A DNA stretch of 64,000 bases from Sinorhizobium glycinis (GCF_001651865.1 NZ_LPUX01000060.1:1-64000), one strand, 5' to 3'. Counted from the first letter of the stretch, positions 18,041 through 27,609 are shown. The notes: generated by a model not told the origin, from the letters alone. Numbers and translations: made by a program.

Positions 18041-18991
18041 CTAAAGCAAGCCCTCGAGCTCGGCGAGCTTGTCGTTGACGAGCCAGCCATAATAGTTTTC
18101 TTCCGGCCAATGGACCTTACCGCCCGCATTCTTCGCCGCAAGCGCCGCGGCGCGCTCATCCGGGCTCCCGACATTATAAAGCGTCGCCGTCAGGCCAGGA
18201 TTATGGGAAATGTCCATGCCGGCGATCGACCGATAGGCGTCGATCGAATGGCGGATCGAGGCGGCCATATAGGCGAGCGAGACGTCCGGATCCATGATCG
18301 CCTCGTAGACGGCGCCGGCATTGTTCTCGTCGAGGCGGTCATAGCCGGAGACGCGCGACACCATGTCGGTGAGCATCAGGGCCGTCAGCGGATTGATCTG
18401 GCCGAGGCCGAAGGTCTGGCCGGCGAAGAAGGGCTGGAAGAAGACGGCGCTGAAGCGGTTGTTCGGGAAGGTTTGCCCGCCGACCGTGCGGCCGCGGAAT
18501 TCACGCTCCCAGACCCGCTCCCGGCAGCTCCACAGCGCATAGGACGTCTTCTCGCCGGCACAGTCGGCGAATTGCGGACGCTTGACGAATTCATCGACGG
18601 ACTCGCCGTCATAGCCGAAATGGAAGCTGTTGCCGGCATAGGCGGCCGCCTTGACGTAATAGGCCTGCAGGCGATCATAGGCGTCGACATTATAGGTGTG
18701 CTCGCCGACGACGGCGCCGATCATGTGGATCGGGGCGATGCCGTAGGCGGCGGCAGTCGACTTGATCTTTGCGACGAGCTTGCGGTCGTTGGCGAGCAGC
18801 TCGCGCACCTTCTCGTATTTCTGATCGAAGGAGGTCCGGCCGGCCTTGGTGCGGCGAAGCGAAGCGCCGGGAACACGTGGCTGCTCGGCATGCCGGTTGC
18901 CTTCGGGAACCATGCGGATCTCGGCCGCGGCCGGTTGCGCCGCGGAAAGGCAAAGCGTGGCGATAAGAAGCAGGCAGGCGGTAAGACGCAC
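18041..18991 (-). CDS. DUF1402 family secreted protein, lytic-transglycosylase-like
   Basis: This 316-residue protein has an N-terminal signal peptide (hydrophobic TACLLLIATLCL, AxA cleavage near AAA) and belongs to the rhizobial DUF1402 group. The start is the GTG at 18991, set by an AGGA ribosome binding site nine bases upstream; the longer frame would run into a RIME repeat. The body carries IGAVVGEHTYN and, further on, FGLGQINPLTALML. These recall the catalytic-Glu helix and the GLMQIMP motif of soluble lytic transglycosylases. I infer a lysozyme-like fold acting on periplasmic peptidoglycan, which the sequence suggests but does not prove. The gene appears to be monocistronic. Confidence 0.8.
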   Translation of the reverse strand: MRLTACLLLIATLCLSAAQPAAAEIRMVPEGNRHAEQPRVPGASLRRTKAGRTSFDQKYEKVRELLANDRKLVAKIKSTAAAYGIAPIHMIGAVVGEHTYNVDAYDRLQAYYVKAAAYAGNSFHFGYDGESVDEFVKRPQFADCAGEKTSYALWSCRERVWEREFRGRTVGGQTFPNNRFSAVFFQPFFAGQTFGLGQINPLTALMLTDMVSRVSGYDRLDENNAGAVYEAIMDPDVSLAYMAASIRHSIDAYRSIAGMDISHNPGLTATLYNVGSPDERAAALAAKNAGGKVHWPEENYYGWLVNDKLAELEGLL

Positions 18992-19037
18992 GTTCAATTT
19001 TCCTGTGAAGGGGCCCCGATTCGTCCGGGCGCGGCCA

Positions 19038-19141
19038 CTGCATGATTCCTTAAATCGGAATCGATTTAAGGGCAAAATCATGCAGCACTGAAAAGCGCTA
19101 CAGCGACCTTACCGCGTCCGATTGGACGCGCGGCGCTGTAG
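19038..19141. repeat. RIME-like intergenic mosaic element, copy 2
   Basis: This has the same two-palindrome design as the copy at 9174: CTGCATGATTCCTTAAATCG...ATCATGCAG followed by GCTACAGCG...CGCTGTAG. Several loop and stem substitutions are compensated on the opposite arm (GCGTCC/GGACGC replaces GTGCGT/ACGCAC), indicating selection for pairing. It lies just upstream of the DUF1402 gene and downstream of hslU. Confidence 0.85.
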
Positions 19142-19202
19142 GGCAGAATCATGTCGGAATAATGCCCCGTTTCGACCGATCGTCGATGGCTCTAGAAAAA
19201 AA

Positions 19203-19234
19203 ATGGGCGCCTGTCGAGTGACAGGCGCCCCAGA
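19203..19234 (-). terminator. Terminator after hslU
   Basis: The stem GGGCGCCTGTC / GACAGGCGCCC (19205-19228 region, loop GAGT-like) is followed on the minus strand by a T-rich run complementary to the AAAAAAAA stretch at 19197-19203. Its position about 45 bases past the hslU stop and its strong T-tract make it a convincing rho-independent terminator. Confidence 0.8.
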
Positions 19235-19278
19235 GTGCGGTGATCGACGCTATTTGGCGCGCCACTGCGGCGCCGGCG

Positions 19279-20583
19279 TCACAGAATGTAGCGCGACAGG
19301 TCCGTATTGGCGGCAAGGTCGCCGACATGCTTGCGAACATAGTCGGCGTCGATCATCACCTTGTCGCCACCGCGGTCGGGGGCGTTGAAGGAGACATCGT
19401 CGAGGACGCGCTCCATCACCGTCTGCAGGCGGCGGGCGCCGATGTTCTCGACATTGGCGTTGAGCTGCACCGCGACTTCCGCAAGCGCGTCGATCGCATC
19501 CTCGGTGAAGTCGAGCGCCACGCCCTCGGTCTCGAGCAGCGCCTTGTACTGGCGGATGAGGCTTGCCTCCGTCTCCGTGAGGATGCGGCGGAAGTCCTCC
19601 TTGGTCAGCGCGCGCAGCTCGACACGGATCGGCAGGCGGCCCTGCAGCTCGGGCAGGAGGTCCGACGGCTTCGACACATGAAATGCGCCGGAGGCGATGA
19701 AGAGGATGTGATCCGTCTTCACCGGCCCGTATTTCGTCGCGACCGTCGTGCCCTCGACCAGCGGCAAGAGGTCGCGCTGGACGCCCTCGCGCGAAACGCC
19801 GGCGCCGATGCCGCCGTCGCGGGCGGCGATCTTGTCGATCTCGTCGAGGAAAACGATGCCGTCGTTTTCCGCCGCAGCCATGGCCTCACGCTGGATCTGC
19901 TCGTTGTCGAGCAGCTTGTCGGACTCGTCGCTGACGAGCAGCTCGTAGGAATCCTTGACCGTCGTCTTGACCTTCCTGGTCCTGCCGCCCAGCGCCTTGC
20001 CGAACATTTCCGACAGGTTCAGGACGCCGATATTGGCGCCCGGCATGCCCGGAATCTCGAAGCCGCCGGGCGCACCGGTTTCAGCGACGTCGATCTCGAT
20101 TTCCTTGTCGTCGAGCTCATTGGCCCTCAGTTTCTTGCGGAAGGAATCGCGCGTCGCCGGCGACGCCGTCGTACCCACCAGCGCGTCGAGCACGCGCTCT
20201 TCGGCGTTCTGATGGGCCTTGGCCTTGACGTCGGCGCGCTTCTTCTCGCGCACAAGCGTGATGCCGACCTCGACAAGGTCGCGAACGATCTGCTCGACGT
20301 CGCGGCCGACATAGCCGACCTCGGTGAATTTTGTGGCTTCCACCTTGACGAAGGGAGCGCCGGCAAGCTTGGCGAGCCGGCGGGAAATCTCCGTCTTGCC
20401 GACACCGGTCGGACCGATCATCAGGATGTTCTTCGGCATGACCTCGTCGCGCAGCTCGTCGCTGAGCTGCTGGCGGCGCCAGCGGTTGCGCAGCGCGATC
20501 GCCACGGCGCGTTTCGCGTCCTTCTGGCCGATGATGTAGCGGTCGAGCTCGGATACGATCTCTCTGGGTGAAAAATTGGTCAT
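19279..20583 (-). CDS. hslU: ATP-dependent protease ATPase subunit HslU (ClpY)
   Basis: This 434-residue AAA+ unfoldase has Walker [11 protein letters not shown] (57-66), the GYVGRDVE pore-loop motif, the I-domain insertion, Walker [13 protein letters not shown] and the C-terminal DLSRYIL tail that docks into HslV. With HslV it forms the cytoplasmic heat-shock protease that unfolds and degrades damaged or regulatory proteins. The start ATG overlaps the stop of the upstream acetyltransferase gene (ATGA), so hslV, the acetyltransferase gene and hslU form one overlapping unit. Confidence 0.97.
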   Translation of the reverse strand: MTNFSPREIVSELDRYIIGQKDAKRAVAIALRNRWRRQQLSDELRDEVMPKNILMIGPTGVGKTEISRRLAKLAGAPFVKVEATKFTEVGYVGRDVEQIVRDLVEVGITLVREKKRADVKAKAHQNAEERVLDALVGTTASPATRDSFRKKLRANELDDKEIEIDVAETGAPGGFEIPGMPGANIGVLNLSEMFGKALGGRTRKVKTTVKDSYELLVSDESDKLLDNEQIQREAMAAAENDGIVFLDEIDKIAARDGGIGAGVSREGVQRDLLPLVEGTTVATKYGPVKTDHILFIASGAFHVSKPSDLLPELQGRLPIRVELRALTKEDFRRILTETEASLIRQYKALLETEGVALDFTEDAIDALAEVAVQLNANVENIGARRLQTVMERVLDDVSFNAPDRGGDKVMIDADYVRKHVGDLAANTDLSRYIL

Positions 20584-21101
20584 GAATTCCTCTCAAACTC
20601 GGTCCGCGTCAGCTCCATGAGAAGGGTCCGGCCGGACTCGTCTATCCATTCGGCGAAGGGCACGAAACCGGCCTTCGCATAAGCTCTGACGGCTCGACGG
20701 TTGCCGGCATCCGGATCGATGACGATGCGGGCGGCACCCTTTTCGAACAGCCTTCCGGCAAAGGCCTTGAGCGCGAGGGCCGCGACGCCCTTGCCGGTCA
20801 TTTCAGGGGGGCCGATGAAGATATCGACACCCGGCGTGTCGGATGACAAATCCCTGGCCCACGGTTCCTCGTCATATTGCGAGGGGATCCAGGACTGGAT
20901 GTAGCCGGCCGGTTCGCCCGCCAAATGAAAAATGAACCCGTCGACCTCGCCGGTGGAACAGCCCTCGCGGATCAGCCCGAGTTCCACATCCGGATCGCCC
21001 CACCATTGTCGAACATGCGGTTCCGAAAGCCAGGCAAGCAGCATCGGCAGATGGCGATCGGCCACCGGCTCGAAGCTGACATCTGCCCGGTCAGTCGGCA
21101 T
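20580..21101 (-). CDS. GNAT family N-acetyltransferase (AAC(6')-like)
   Basis: This 173-residue acetyltransferase has the layout of the aminoglycoside 6'-acetyltransferase-like GNAT branch: [18 protein letters not shown] near the start, [12 protein letters not shown], the acetyl-CoA loop region [18 protein letters not shown] (degenerate Q/RxxGxG/A) and [21 protein letters not shown]. The longer open frame upstream overlaps hslV antiparallel in reading frame and is rejected. The ATG at 21101 overlaps the last codons of hslV by 11 bases, and the stop overlaps the hslU start. It may acetylate a small amine or a protein; resistance function is not implied. Confidence 0.85.
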   Translation of the reverse strand: MPTDRADVSFEPVADRHLPMLLAWLSEPHVRQWWGDPDVELGLIREGCSTGEVDGFIFHLAGEPAGYIQSWIPSQYDEEPWARDLSSDTPGVDIFIGPPEMTGKGVAALALKAFAGRLFEKGAARIVIDPDAGNRRAVRAYAKAGFVPFAEWIDESGRTLLMELTRTEFERNS

Positions 21102-21648
21102 CCAGCGTCTCCATGACGACATTGTGGTTGGTATAAACGCAGATGTCTCCGGCGATCTGGAGAGCGCGTCGGGCGATCTCTTCGGCAGACTTGTCGCTGT
21201 CCATGAGCGCGCGCGCCGCGGCAAATGCATAGTTGCCGCCCGAACCGATCGCGATCGTCCCGTGCTCCGGCTCGAGCACGTCGCCATTGCCGGTGATCGC
21301 CAGCGTCACCGACCGGTCGGCGACAAGCATCATCGCCTCGAGATTGCGCAGATATTTGTTGGTGCGCCAATCCTTGGCGAGCTCGACGGCAGCGCGCATC
21401 AGCTGGTCGGGATATTGCTCGAGCTTCGCCTCGAGCCGCTCCAGAAGCGTGAAGGCGTCGGCGGTCGCGCCGGCGAAGCCGGCGATCACGTCGCCCTTCG
21501 ACAGGCGCCGGACCTTGCGCGCATTGCCCTTCATCACCGTCTGGCCGAGGCTCACCTGGCCGTCGCCCGCCATCACCACCTTGCCGCCCTTGCGCACCGT
21601 GATGATCGTGGTGGCATGCATCGTTCCGTAAGGATTGTGTTCGCTCAT
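21091..21648 (-). CDS. hslV: ATP-dependent protease peptidase subunit HslV (ClpQ)
   Basis: This 185-residue threonine peptidase has the proteasome-beta-like core, with catalytic Thr at the start of [21 protein letters not shown] and the conserved GNARKVRRL and [17 protein letters not shown] segments. Compared with E. coli HslV it has about 11 extra residues ([12 protein letters not shown]) before the catalytic Thr, which must be removed for activity and are typical of rhizobial HslV. The ATG at 21648 is preferred to the upstream one at 21678. It forms a two-tiered hexameric ring with HslU. Confidence 0.96.
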   Translation of the reverse strand: MSEHNPYGTMHATTIITVRKGGKVVMAGDGQVSLGQTVMKGNARKVRRLSKGDVIAGFAGATADAFTLLERLEAKLEQYPDQLMRAAVELAKDWRTNKYLRNLEAMMLVADRSVTLAITGNGDVLEPEHGTIAIGSGGNYAFAAARALMDSDKSAEEIARRALQIAGDICVYTNHNVVMETLDAD

Positions 21649-21714
21649 GAGAATATCCTGCAGCCTCGGAGACCCCAAGGCGTTGCGGCTCGAAAAGCCT
21701 GGTTGCTTGAGGCC

Positions 21715-21742
21715 TATGTAAGTCGGCGCGGCGCGATTGCAA
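21715..21742 (-). promoter_or_regulatory. Candidate hslV promoter
   Basis: On the minus strand TTGCAA (21737-21742) and TACATA (21715-21720) are separated by 16 bases and lie about 65 bases upstream of the hslV start. The pattern could serve sigma-70 or a heat-shock sigma (CTTACATA-like -10). It is weak evidence, offered because hslVU is normally heat-shock regulated. Confidence 0.3.
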
Positions 21743-21940
21743 AGGCCGGGCGCAAATCGCTGGAATCCGCCACTCGTTGCGGATCACGCCTGTTCATCGG
21801 CCCCGATCGAATTTCCGTTGCAGTTCTGGATATTTCGCGCCTTGCCTGATATGGAGCGGCTCTGGAATGGAACGAGGCGGTGGATGGCGGTCTGCCATCC
21901 GCGATCGCTCCGGCCTATCGAGTGCAGACAGGAGAGCCTG

Positions 21941-22549
21941 ATGGCAGACGTGACGCTGAGCCGCACCGGCCAGGTTTCGCGAAAGACGAATGAAACGGCC
22001 GTGTCCGTCTCCGTCAATATCGACGGCACGGGCGTGTCGAAGATTGCGACCGGCGTCGGCTTCTTCGATCATATGCTCGACCAGCTCGCCCGCCATTCGC
22101 TGATCGACATGGAGATCAAGACGGAGGGCGACCTGCATGTCGACGATCACCACACCGTCGAGGATACCGGCATTGCCATCGGCCAGGCGATCGCCAGGGC
22201 GCTCGGCGATCGCCGCGGCATCACCCGCTACGCCTCGCTCGACCTCGCCATGGACGAGACGATGACGCGCGCCGCCGTCGATGTCTCCGGCCGGCCGTTT
22301 CTGGTCTGGAACGTGACCTTCACCTCGCCGAAGATCGGCACATTCGACACCGAGCTGGTGCGCGAATTCTTCCAGGCGCTCGCCCAGCACGCCGGCATCA
22401 CGCTGCATGTGCAGAACATCTACGGCGCCAGCAACCATCATATCGCCGAGACCTGCTTCAAATCCGTCGCCCGCGTGCTTCGCACGGCAACCGAAATCGA
22501 CCCGCGCCAGGCGGGACGCGTTCCCTCGACGAAGGGCACGCTCGCCTGA
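21941..22549 (+). CDS. hisB: Imidazoleglycerol-phosphate dehydratase HisB
   Basis: This 202-residue enzyme has the duplicated metal-binding motifs [15 protein letters not shown] and [16 protein letters not shown]. It catalyses the sixth step of histidine synthesis, converting IGP to imidazole acetol-phosphate. It is the monofunctional form without the E. coli phosphatase domain. The start is the ATG at 21941, preceded by AGGAGAG; the open frame upstream runs into the divergent hslV promoter region. It heads hisB-DUF2628-hisHAF-hisE-coaA. Confidence 0.96.
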   Translation: MADVTLSRTGQVSRKTNETAVSVSVNIDGTGVSKIATGVGFFDHMLDQLARHSLIDMEIKTEGDLHVDDHHTVEDTGIAIGQAIARALGDRRGITRYASLDLAMDETMTRAAVDVSGRPFLVWNVTFTSPKIGTFDTELVREFFQALAQHAGITLHVQNIYGASNHHIAETCFKSVARVLRTATEIDPRQAGRVPSTKGTLA

Positions 22550-22572
22550 GCCGGCCAAGACTGCTGACGACC

Positions 22573-23049
22573 ATGGCCTCCTATCTGATCATGACCCCGC
22601 CGGGTGCTGCGGCCGACGATGAAAGGGCGCGGTTCATCGCCGATGGTTTTTCCTGGGCCGCCTTCTTCTTCCCCGCCCTCTGGCTGATCGCCAAGCGCGC
22701 CTGGCTCCTTGGACTCTCCGTTGCCGTTCTGCAGATTCTGTTGATCCTTCTGACAGAAGCGCCGGGCGGATTCACGGCCGCGCTGATCATGCAGCTTGCC
22801 CTCAGCCTGCTGGTATCGCTCGAAGGGCCGCTTTTCATCGCCCGGAAGCTCGCGGCCGACGATTGGACGCTCCGCTCGATCATACCGGCGCGCAACATCG
22901 GAACGGCCGAGGAGATCTATTTCTCCAAGATCACCGCAACGGACCGACATCAAAGAGCAACTCCGTTGCAGTCGATCGAATGGTCCGGCACGGGACGACC
23001 GGAAAAGGCCGCTGGCCTCGGCTTCTTTGAATCCTATGGAGAGCGCTGA
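22573..23049 (+). CDS. DUF2628 family small membrane protein
   Basis: This 158-residue protein is of unknown function and recognisable as DUF2628. It has a short N-terminal head, hydrophobic stretches at about 28-60 ([19 protein letters not shown] and [16 protein letters not shown]) and about 66-88, then a polar C-terminal tail of about 70 residues. It is an inner-membrane protein inserted inside the his cluster between hisB and hisH. Its stop codon overlaps the hisH start (TGATG), so translation is probably coupled. Nothing in the sequence ties it to histidine chemistry. Confidence 0.8.
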   Translation: MASYLIMTPPGAAADDERARFIADGFSWAAFFFPALWLIAKRAWLLGLSVAVLQILLILLTEAPGGFTAALIMQLALSLLVSLEGPLFIARKLAADDWTLRSIIPARNIGTAEEIYFSKITATDRHQRATPLQSIEWSGTGRPEKAAGLGFFESYGER

Positions 23050-23699
23050 TGCGGGTCGCCATCATTGACTACGGTTCGGGCAATCTGCGCTCGGCCACCA
23101 AAGCCTTCGAGCGGGCAGCCCGCGAAGCCGGCATCGACGCAGAAATAGACCTGACGGACAAGCCGGAACGGGTGGCCTCGGCCGACCGCGTCGTGCTGCC
23201 GGGCGTCGGCGCCTATGCCGACTGCCGCCGCGGCCTCGACGCCGTCGCCGGCATGGAAGAGGCGCTCGCGCAGGCCGTCGAGAAGGAAGGACGGCCCTTC
23301 CTCGGCATCTGCGTCGGCATGCAGCTCATGTCGTCGCGCGGGCTTGAGAAGACGAGCACCCAAGGCTTCGGCTGGATTCCCGGCGATGTCGTCGAGATGA
23401 CGCCCGAGGACCCGTCGCTGAAGATCCCGCAGATCGGCTGGAACACGCTGCGGCTCAACCGAATGCACGCGCTCTTCGAGGGCATTCCGACCGGCGATTC
23501 CGGACTGCACGCCTATTTCGTGCATTCCTATCACCTCGCCGCCGAGAACCCGGAGCACGTCATCGCCGAGACCGAGTATGGCGGTTCGGTGACCGCCTTC
23601 GTCGCAAGCGGCAACAAGGCCGGCGCGCAGTTCCATCCGGAAAAGAGCCAGACGCTCGGTCTCGCCCTCATTTCGAATTTCCTGCGTTGGAAGCCTTGA
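23049..23699 (+). CDS. hisH: Imidazole glycerol phosphate synthase, glutaminase subunit HisH
   Basis: This 216-residue class I glutamine amidotransferase has the oxyanion strand PGVGAY, nucleophile Cys88 in [11 protein letters not shown] and the His-Glu pair in AQFHPEKSQ. It releases ammonia from glutamine and channels it to HisF, forming IGP and AICAR. The ATG at 23049 shares a base with the preceding DUF2628 stop. HisA and HisF follow on the same strand. Confidence 0.96.
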   Translation: MRVAIIDYGSGNLRSATKAFERAAREAGIDAEIDLTDKPERVASADRVVLPGVGAYADCRRGLDAVAGMEEALAQAVEKEGRPFLGICVGMQLMSSRGLEKTSTQGFGWIPGDVVEMTPEDPSLKIPQIGWNTLRLNRMHALFEGIPTGDSGLHAYFVHSYHLAAENPEHVIAETEYGGSVTAFVASGNKAGAQFHPEKSQTLGLALISNFLRWKP

Positions 23700-23728
23700 G
23701 GCTTCGCGCCACCTGATCGGACGAACAC

Positions 23729-24466
23729 ATGATCCTTTTTCCCGCAATCGACCTCAAGGACGGCCAATGCGTGCGCCTGAAGCTCGGCGACATGGACCAG
23801 GCGACCGTCTACAATCCTGATCCGGCCGCCCAGGCCCGCGCCTTCGAGGAGCAGGGCTTCGAATGGCTGCATGTCGTCGACCTGAACGGTGCCTTTGCCG
23901 GCGAGACGGTGAACGGCGCGGCAGTCGACGCCATCCTCAAGGCGACCCGCAATCCGGTGCAGCTCGGCGGCGGCATCCGCACCCTCGAACACATCGAGAA
24001 CTGGCTTTCGCGCGGGTTGAAGCGCGTCATCCTTGGCACCGTCGCGGTGCGCGACCCAGCGCTGGTGATCGAGGCCTGCCGCAAGTTCCCCGGCCGCGTG
24101 GCGGTCGGCATCGATGCCAAGGGCGGCAAGGTGGCGGTCGAGGGCTGGGCGGAAGCCTCCGAGCTTGGTGTGATCGAACTTGCGAAGAAGTTCGAGGGGG
24201 CCGGCGTTTCGGCGATCATCTATACCGACATCGACCGCGACGGCATCCTGACCGGCATCAACTGGGATTCGACCCTGGAACTCGCCAATGCGGTCACCAT
24301 TCCGGTGATCGCCTCTGGCGGGCTTGCCTCGATGGACGATATCCGCCGCCTGACCGAGCCGGATGCGGCAAAGCTCGAAGGGGCGATCTCGGGCCGGGCG
24401 CTCTATGACGGGCGGATCGATCCGAAAGAGGCGCTGGACCTGATCCGCGCCGCGCGAAAGGGATGA
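23729..24466 (+). CDS. hisA: Phosphoribosylformimino-AICAR isomerase HisA
   Basis: This 245-residue beta/alpha barrel begins [18 protein letters not shown] with the first catalytic Asp at position 8, and has the half-barrel phosphate sites LGGGIRT and ASGGLAS plus IYTDIDRDG with the second Asp. It performs the Amadori rearrangement of ProFAR to PRFAR in histidine synthesis. It is separated from hisF by four bases. Confidence 0.96.
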   Translation: MILFPAIDLKDGQCVRLKLGDMDQATVYNPDPAAQARAFEEQGFEWLHVVDLNGAFAGETVNGAAVDAILKATRNPVQLGGGIRTLEHIENWLSRGLKRVILGTVAVRDPALVIEACRKFPGRVAVGIDAKGGKVAVEGWAEASELGVIELAKKFEGAGVSAIIYTDIDRDGILTGINWDSTLELANAVTIPVIASGGLASMDDIRRLTEPDAAKLEGAISGRALYDGRIDPKEALDLIRAARKG

Positions 24467-24470
24467 ACCG

Positions 24471-25247
24471 ATGACCCTCAAGGCCCGTGTAATCCCCTGC
24501 CTCGACGTCAAGGACGGCCGCGTCGTCAAGGGTATCAATTTCGTCGATCTCATCGATGCCGGCGATCCGGTGGAGGCGGCGAAAGCCTATGACGCCGCCG
24601 GCGCCGACGAGCTTTGCTTCCTCGACATCACCGCCTCGTCGGACAACCGCGAGACGATCTTCGACGTCGTCGCCCGCACCGCCGAGCAGTGCTTCATGCC
24701 GCTCACCGTCGGGGGCGGCGTGCGCCAGGTCTCGGATATCCGCAAGCTGCTGCTTGCCGGCGCCGACAAGGTTTCGATCAACACCGCCGCCGTGAAGAAC
24801 CCGGATTTCGTCGCCGAGGCCGCCGACAAGTTCGGCAATCAGTGCATCGTCGTCGCCATCGACGCGAAGAAGGTCTCGGGCGCGGGCGAGGCCGACCGCT
24901 GGGAGATCTTCACCCATGGCGGGCGCCAGCCGACCGGCATCGATGCGATCGAGTTCGCCAGGAAGGTGGTCGACCTCGGCGCCGGCGAAATCCTTCTGAC
25001 CTCCATGGATCGCGACGGCACCAAGAGCGGCTACGACATCGCGCTGACGCGCGCCATCGCCGATGCGGTACGGGCGCCGGTCATCGCGTCGGGCGGCGTC
25101 GGAACGCTCGACCACATGGTAGAAGGCATCCGCGACGGCCATGCGACGGCGGTGCTTGCCGCCTCCATCTTCCACTTCGGCACCTACAGCATCGGCGAGG
25201 CGAAGCGCTATATGGCCGAGCGCGGCATCGCCATGCGGCTGGATTGA
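24471..25247 (+). CDS. hisF: Imidazole glycerol phosphate synthase, cyclase subunit HisF
   Basis: This 258-residue beta/alpha barrel begins [21 protein letters not shown], with catalytic Asp12 and the second Asp in [13 protein letters not shown]. Phosphate-binding loops VGGGVR and ASGGVG are present. With HisH it makes IGP and AICAR. A large inverted-repeat element separates it from hisE. Confidence 0.97.
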   Translation: MTLKARVIPCLDVKDGRVVKGINFVDLIDAGDPVEAAKAYDAAGADELCFLDITASSDNRETIFDVVARTAEQCFMPLTVGGGVRQVSDIRKLLLAGADKVSINTAAVKNPDFVAEAADKFGNQCIVVAIDAKKVSGAGEADRWEIFTHGGRQPTGIDAIEFARKVVDLGAGEILLTSMDRDGTKSGYDIALTRAIADAVRAPVIASGGVGTLDHMVEGIRDGHATAVLAASIFHFGTYSIGEAKRYMAERGIAMRLD

Positions 25248-25272
25248 GACAGTAACGATGCAGGCGCGTTGC

Positions 25273-25444
25273 TACCCCCTCTGGCCTGCCGGCCATCTCC
25301 CCCACAAGGGGGGAGAAGGCAAGTGGCGGGCTTTGCTCCTCGCTCCAGACGTCCCGCTTGTCGAAACGTTCCGGATGATGCGATGGGCCGGCCGCACATA
25401 TTCTCCCCCCTTGTGGGGGAGATGGCCGGCAGGCCAGAGGGGGT
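25273..25444. repeat. Large inverted-repeat element, copy 2
   Basis: Arms at 25273-25317 (CCCCCTCTGGCCTGCCGGCC...) and 25401-25444 are reverse complements with few mismatches, separated by about 85 bases. Each arm also folds on itself (CTCCCCCACAAGGGGGGAG). It is the same type as the element at 16350. It sits inside the his operon between hisF and hisE, so if transcribed it would form a very stable long hairpin. Confidence 0.85.
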
Positions 25445-25481
25445 TCACCCGGATGCCGCATAAAACCCAAGGGAGCCAGAC

Positions 25482-25805
25482 GTGACCGAGTTTACCCTTT
25501 CCGACCTCGAAAGGATCGTCGCCACCCGCGCCAAGGCGGCGCCGGAGGATTCCTGGACGGCGAAGCTGGTCAGTGCCGGCCAGCCGAAGGCGGCGAAGAA
25601 ACTCGGCGAGGAGGCGGTCGAAACGGTGATCGCGGCGGTCGGCGGCGACCGGAAGAATCTGATCGATGAGAGCGCCGATCTCCTCTATCATCTTATGGTC
25701 GTATTGAATATCGCCGCCGTCCCGTTGCAGGATGTGATGAGCGAACTTTCCAGGCGGACGAGCCAATCCGGCCTGCAGGAGAAGGCAAACCGGCAGAATC
25801 CATGA
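25482..25805 (+). CDS. hisE: Phosphoribosyl-ATP pyrophosphatase HisE
   Basis: This 107-residue all-alpha NTP pyrophosphohydrolase has [13 protein letters not shown] and [12 protein letters not shown] (MazG-like EExxE and ExxD metal sites). It catalyses step two of histidine synthesis. The start is GTG at 25482 with an AAGGGAG ribosome binding site ten bases upstream. It is the monofunctional form; no HisI domain is attached. The stop overlaps coaA by four bases (ATGA). Confidence 0.95.
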   Translation: MTEFTLSDLERIVATRAKAAPEDSWTAKLVSAGQPKAAKKLGEEAVETVIAAVGGDRKNLIDESADLLYHLMVVLNIAAVPLQDVMSELSRRTSQSGLQEKANRQNP

Positions 25806-26797
25806 GCATCGCCGCGAAAGACATCGAACCGGCCGAAATTCCGGGCAATCTTACGGGAGGCGAATTCTCGCCCTATCACGTCTTCTCCGCCGAGGAATGG
25901 TCGCGCTTTCGCGCCGATACGCCGTTGACGCTGACGGCCGAGGAGGTCAAGCGGCTGCGCTCGCTCAACGACCCGGTCGACCTCGGCGAAGTGCGCCGCA
26001 TCTATCTGTCGTTGTCGCGGCTTCTTTCCGCCCATGTGGAAGCGTCGCAGATCCTCTTCCAGCAGCGCAAGCGGTTCCTCAGCATGTCGGACGAGACGAA
26101 GACCCCCTTCGTCATCGGCATCGCCGGCTCCGTCGCCGTCGGCAAGTCGACGACCGCCCGTATCCTCGCCGAACTCCTGGCACGCTGGCCCTCGAGCCCG
26201 AAGGTCGACCTCATCACGACCGACGGCTTTCTCTATCCGAATGCGATCCTGCAGCGCGAAAACATGATGGATCGCAAGGGTTTTCCGGAGAGCTACGATA
26301 TCGGCGCGCTGCTGCGCTTCCTCTCGGCGATCAAGGCCGGCCGGCCGAACGTCAGGGCGCCGACCTATTCGCACCTGACCTATGACGTCATCCCCGACCA
26401 GTTCCAGGTCATCGACCGGCCGGACATCCTGATCTTCGAGGGGATCAACGTGCTGCAGTCGCGCGATCTGCCGGCCGACGGCAAGATCGTCCCGATGGTC
26501 TCGGACTTCTTCGACTTCTCGATCTATATCGACGCCGAGGAGAGCCTCATCCACAACTGGTATGTGAGCCGTTTCATGCGGCTCCGCGAAACCGCCTTCC
26601 AGAATCCGCAATCCTTCTTCCATCGCTACTCGACGATTAGCGAGGATGCGGCGCGGGCGATCGCCGAAGGGCTCTGGCACAACATCAACTTGAAAAACCT
26701 GCACCAGAACATTCTGCCGACGCGGCCCCGCGCCGATCTCATCCTGCAGAAGGGACCCAGCCACCTGACGCAGACGGTGGCGCTGAGGAAGCTTTGA
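25802..26797 (+). CDS. coaA: Pantothenate kinase, type I (CoaA)
   Basis: This 331-residue enzyme carries the P-loop [17 protein letters not shown] (near residue 105) and typical CoaA segments: [34 protein letters not shown] and [13 protein letters not shown]. It phosphorylates pantothenate, the first and feedback-regulated step of coenzyme A synthesis. It is translationally coupled to hisE, a neighbourhood familiar from Rhizobiaceae. Confidence 0.96.
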   Translation: MSIAAKDIEPAEIPGNLTGGEFSPYHVFSAEEWSRFRADTPLTLTAEEVKRLRSLNDPVDLGEVRRIYLSLSRLLSAHVEASQILFQQRKRFLSMSDETKTPFVIGIAGSVAVGKSTTARILAELLARWPSSPKVDLITTDGFLYPNAILQRENMMDRKGFPESYDIGALLRFLSAIKAGRPNVRAPTYSHLTYDVIPDQFQVIDRPDILIFEGINVLQSRDLPADGKIVPMVSDFFDFSIYIDAEESLIHNWYVSRFMRLRETAFQNPQSFFHRYSTISEDAARAIAEGLWHNINLKNLHQNILPTRPRADLILQKGPSHLTQTVALRKL

Positions 26798-26816
26798 AGG
26801 TTAGGGTTCTCTTTTG

Positions 26817-26990
26817 GAAAAGGCCCCTCCCCAACCCCTCCCCACAGGTGGGAGGGGCTCGCGATGACGCGCCCGCTCCTTCTTTTTTCAGCCATTCCGA
26901 AAGCTCAGACCGTTGGAACTGGCAACTGCGCCCGCCGCGGTCGCTGAAGCCCCTCCCACCTGTGGGGAGGCGTTGGGGAGGGGTCTTTTC
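26817..26990. repeat. Large inverted-repeat element, copy 3 (GAAAAGGCCCCTCCCC type)
   Basis: Two 43-base arms (26817-26859 and 26948-26990) are reverse complements with only two mismatches, separated by 88 bases. Each arm holds a smaller palindrome, CCCCTCCCCACAGGTGGGAGGGG-like. The outer T-run (GGTCTTTTC) could terminate coaA on the plus strand and alkB on the minus strand, which converge here. Confidence 0.85.
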
Positions 26991-26997
26991 GAAAGCC

Positions 26998-27609
26998 TCA
27001 AAGATTGACCCGCCGCAGCGTCAGGTTAAGCCGTCCGCCGTTCTTCAGGAGCGTCGAGGTGTTCGGATAGATCCGATCGACGCCGTGAAAGGCGAGCCGG
27101 CCCTCGCCGCCGAGGACGACGACGTCGCCGCTTTCGAGCCTGAACGACACCGTCTTTCCGCCGCGCGTCCGGCCGCCGACGCGGAAGAGGCAGCTATCGC
27201 CGAGCGAGATCGACACGACCGCCGTTTCCAGGTCGCGCTCGTCCCGGTCCTGGTGCAGGCCCATCCGGGCGTCGGCGGAATAGAAGTTGACGAGACACGC
27301 GTCGGGCTGCTTGTCGCTCGCCGAAACCGCCCGCCAGATGTGGATCAGGACATCGGGAATTGGCGGCCACGGCTTGCCGGTCCCCGGATGGTGCGTCTGA
27401 TAGCGGTAGCCGCGCTCGCGATCGGTGACCCAGCCAAGCGACCCGCAATTGGTCATGCGCACCGACATCGGCTTGCCGGTCTTCGGCATTTCCGGAACGT
27501 AGAGCGGCGCCGCGGCGACAACGTCGCGGATGGATTCGACGAGCGCCTCCTGACGCGGGCGATCAAGATAGCCGGGAATATGCCTCACACCTTTCGGCAG
27601 CACCTGCAT
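26998..27609 (-). CDS. alkB: Alkylated DNA repair dioxygenase AlkB
   Basis: This 203-residue Fe(II)/2-oxoglutarate dioxygenase has the iron ligands in LHQDRDE (HxD) and FHGVDRI (distal His), and the 2-oxoglutarate Arg in GRLNLTLRRV. It reverses N-alkyl lesions such as 1-methyladenine by oxidative demethylation. Length and motifs agree with E. coli AlkB (216). No ada-like regulator is adjacent. It is convergent with coaA. Confidence 0.94.
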   Translation of the reverse strand: MQVLPKGVRHIPGYLDRPRQEALVESIRDVVAAAPLYVPEMPKTGKPMSVRMTNCGSLGWVTDRERGYRYQTHHPGTGKPWPPIPDVLIHIWRAVSASDKQPDACLVNFYSADARMGLHQDRDERDLETAVVSISLGDSCLFRVGGRTRGGKTVSFRLESGDVVVLGGEGRLAFHGVDRIYPNTSTLLKNGGRLNLTLRRVNL

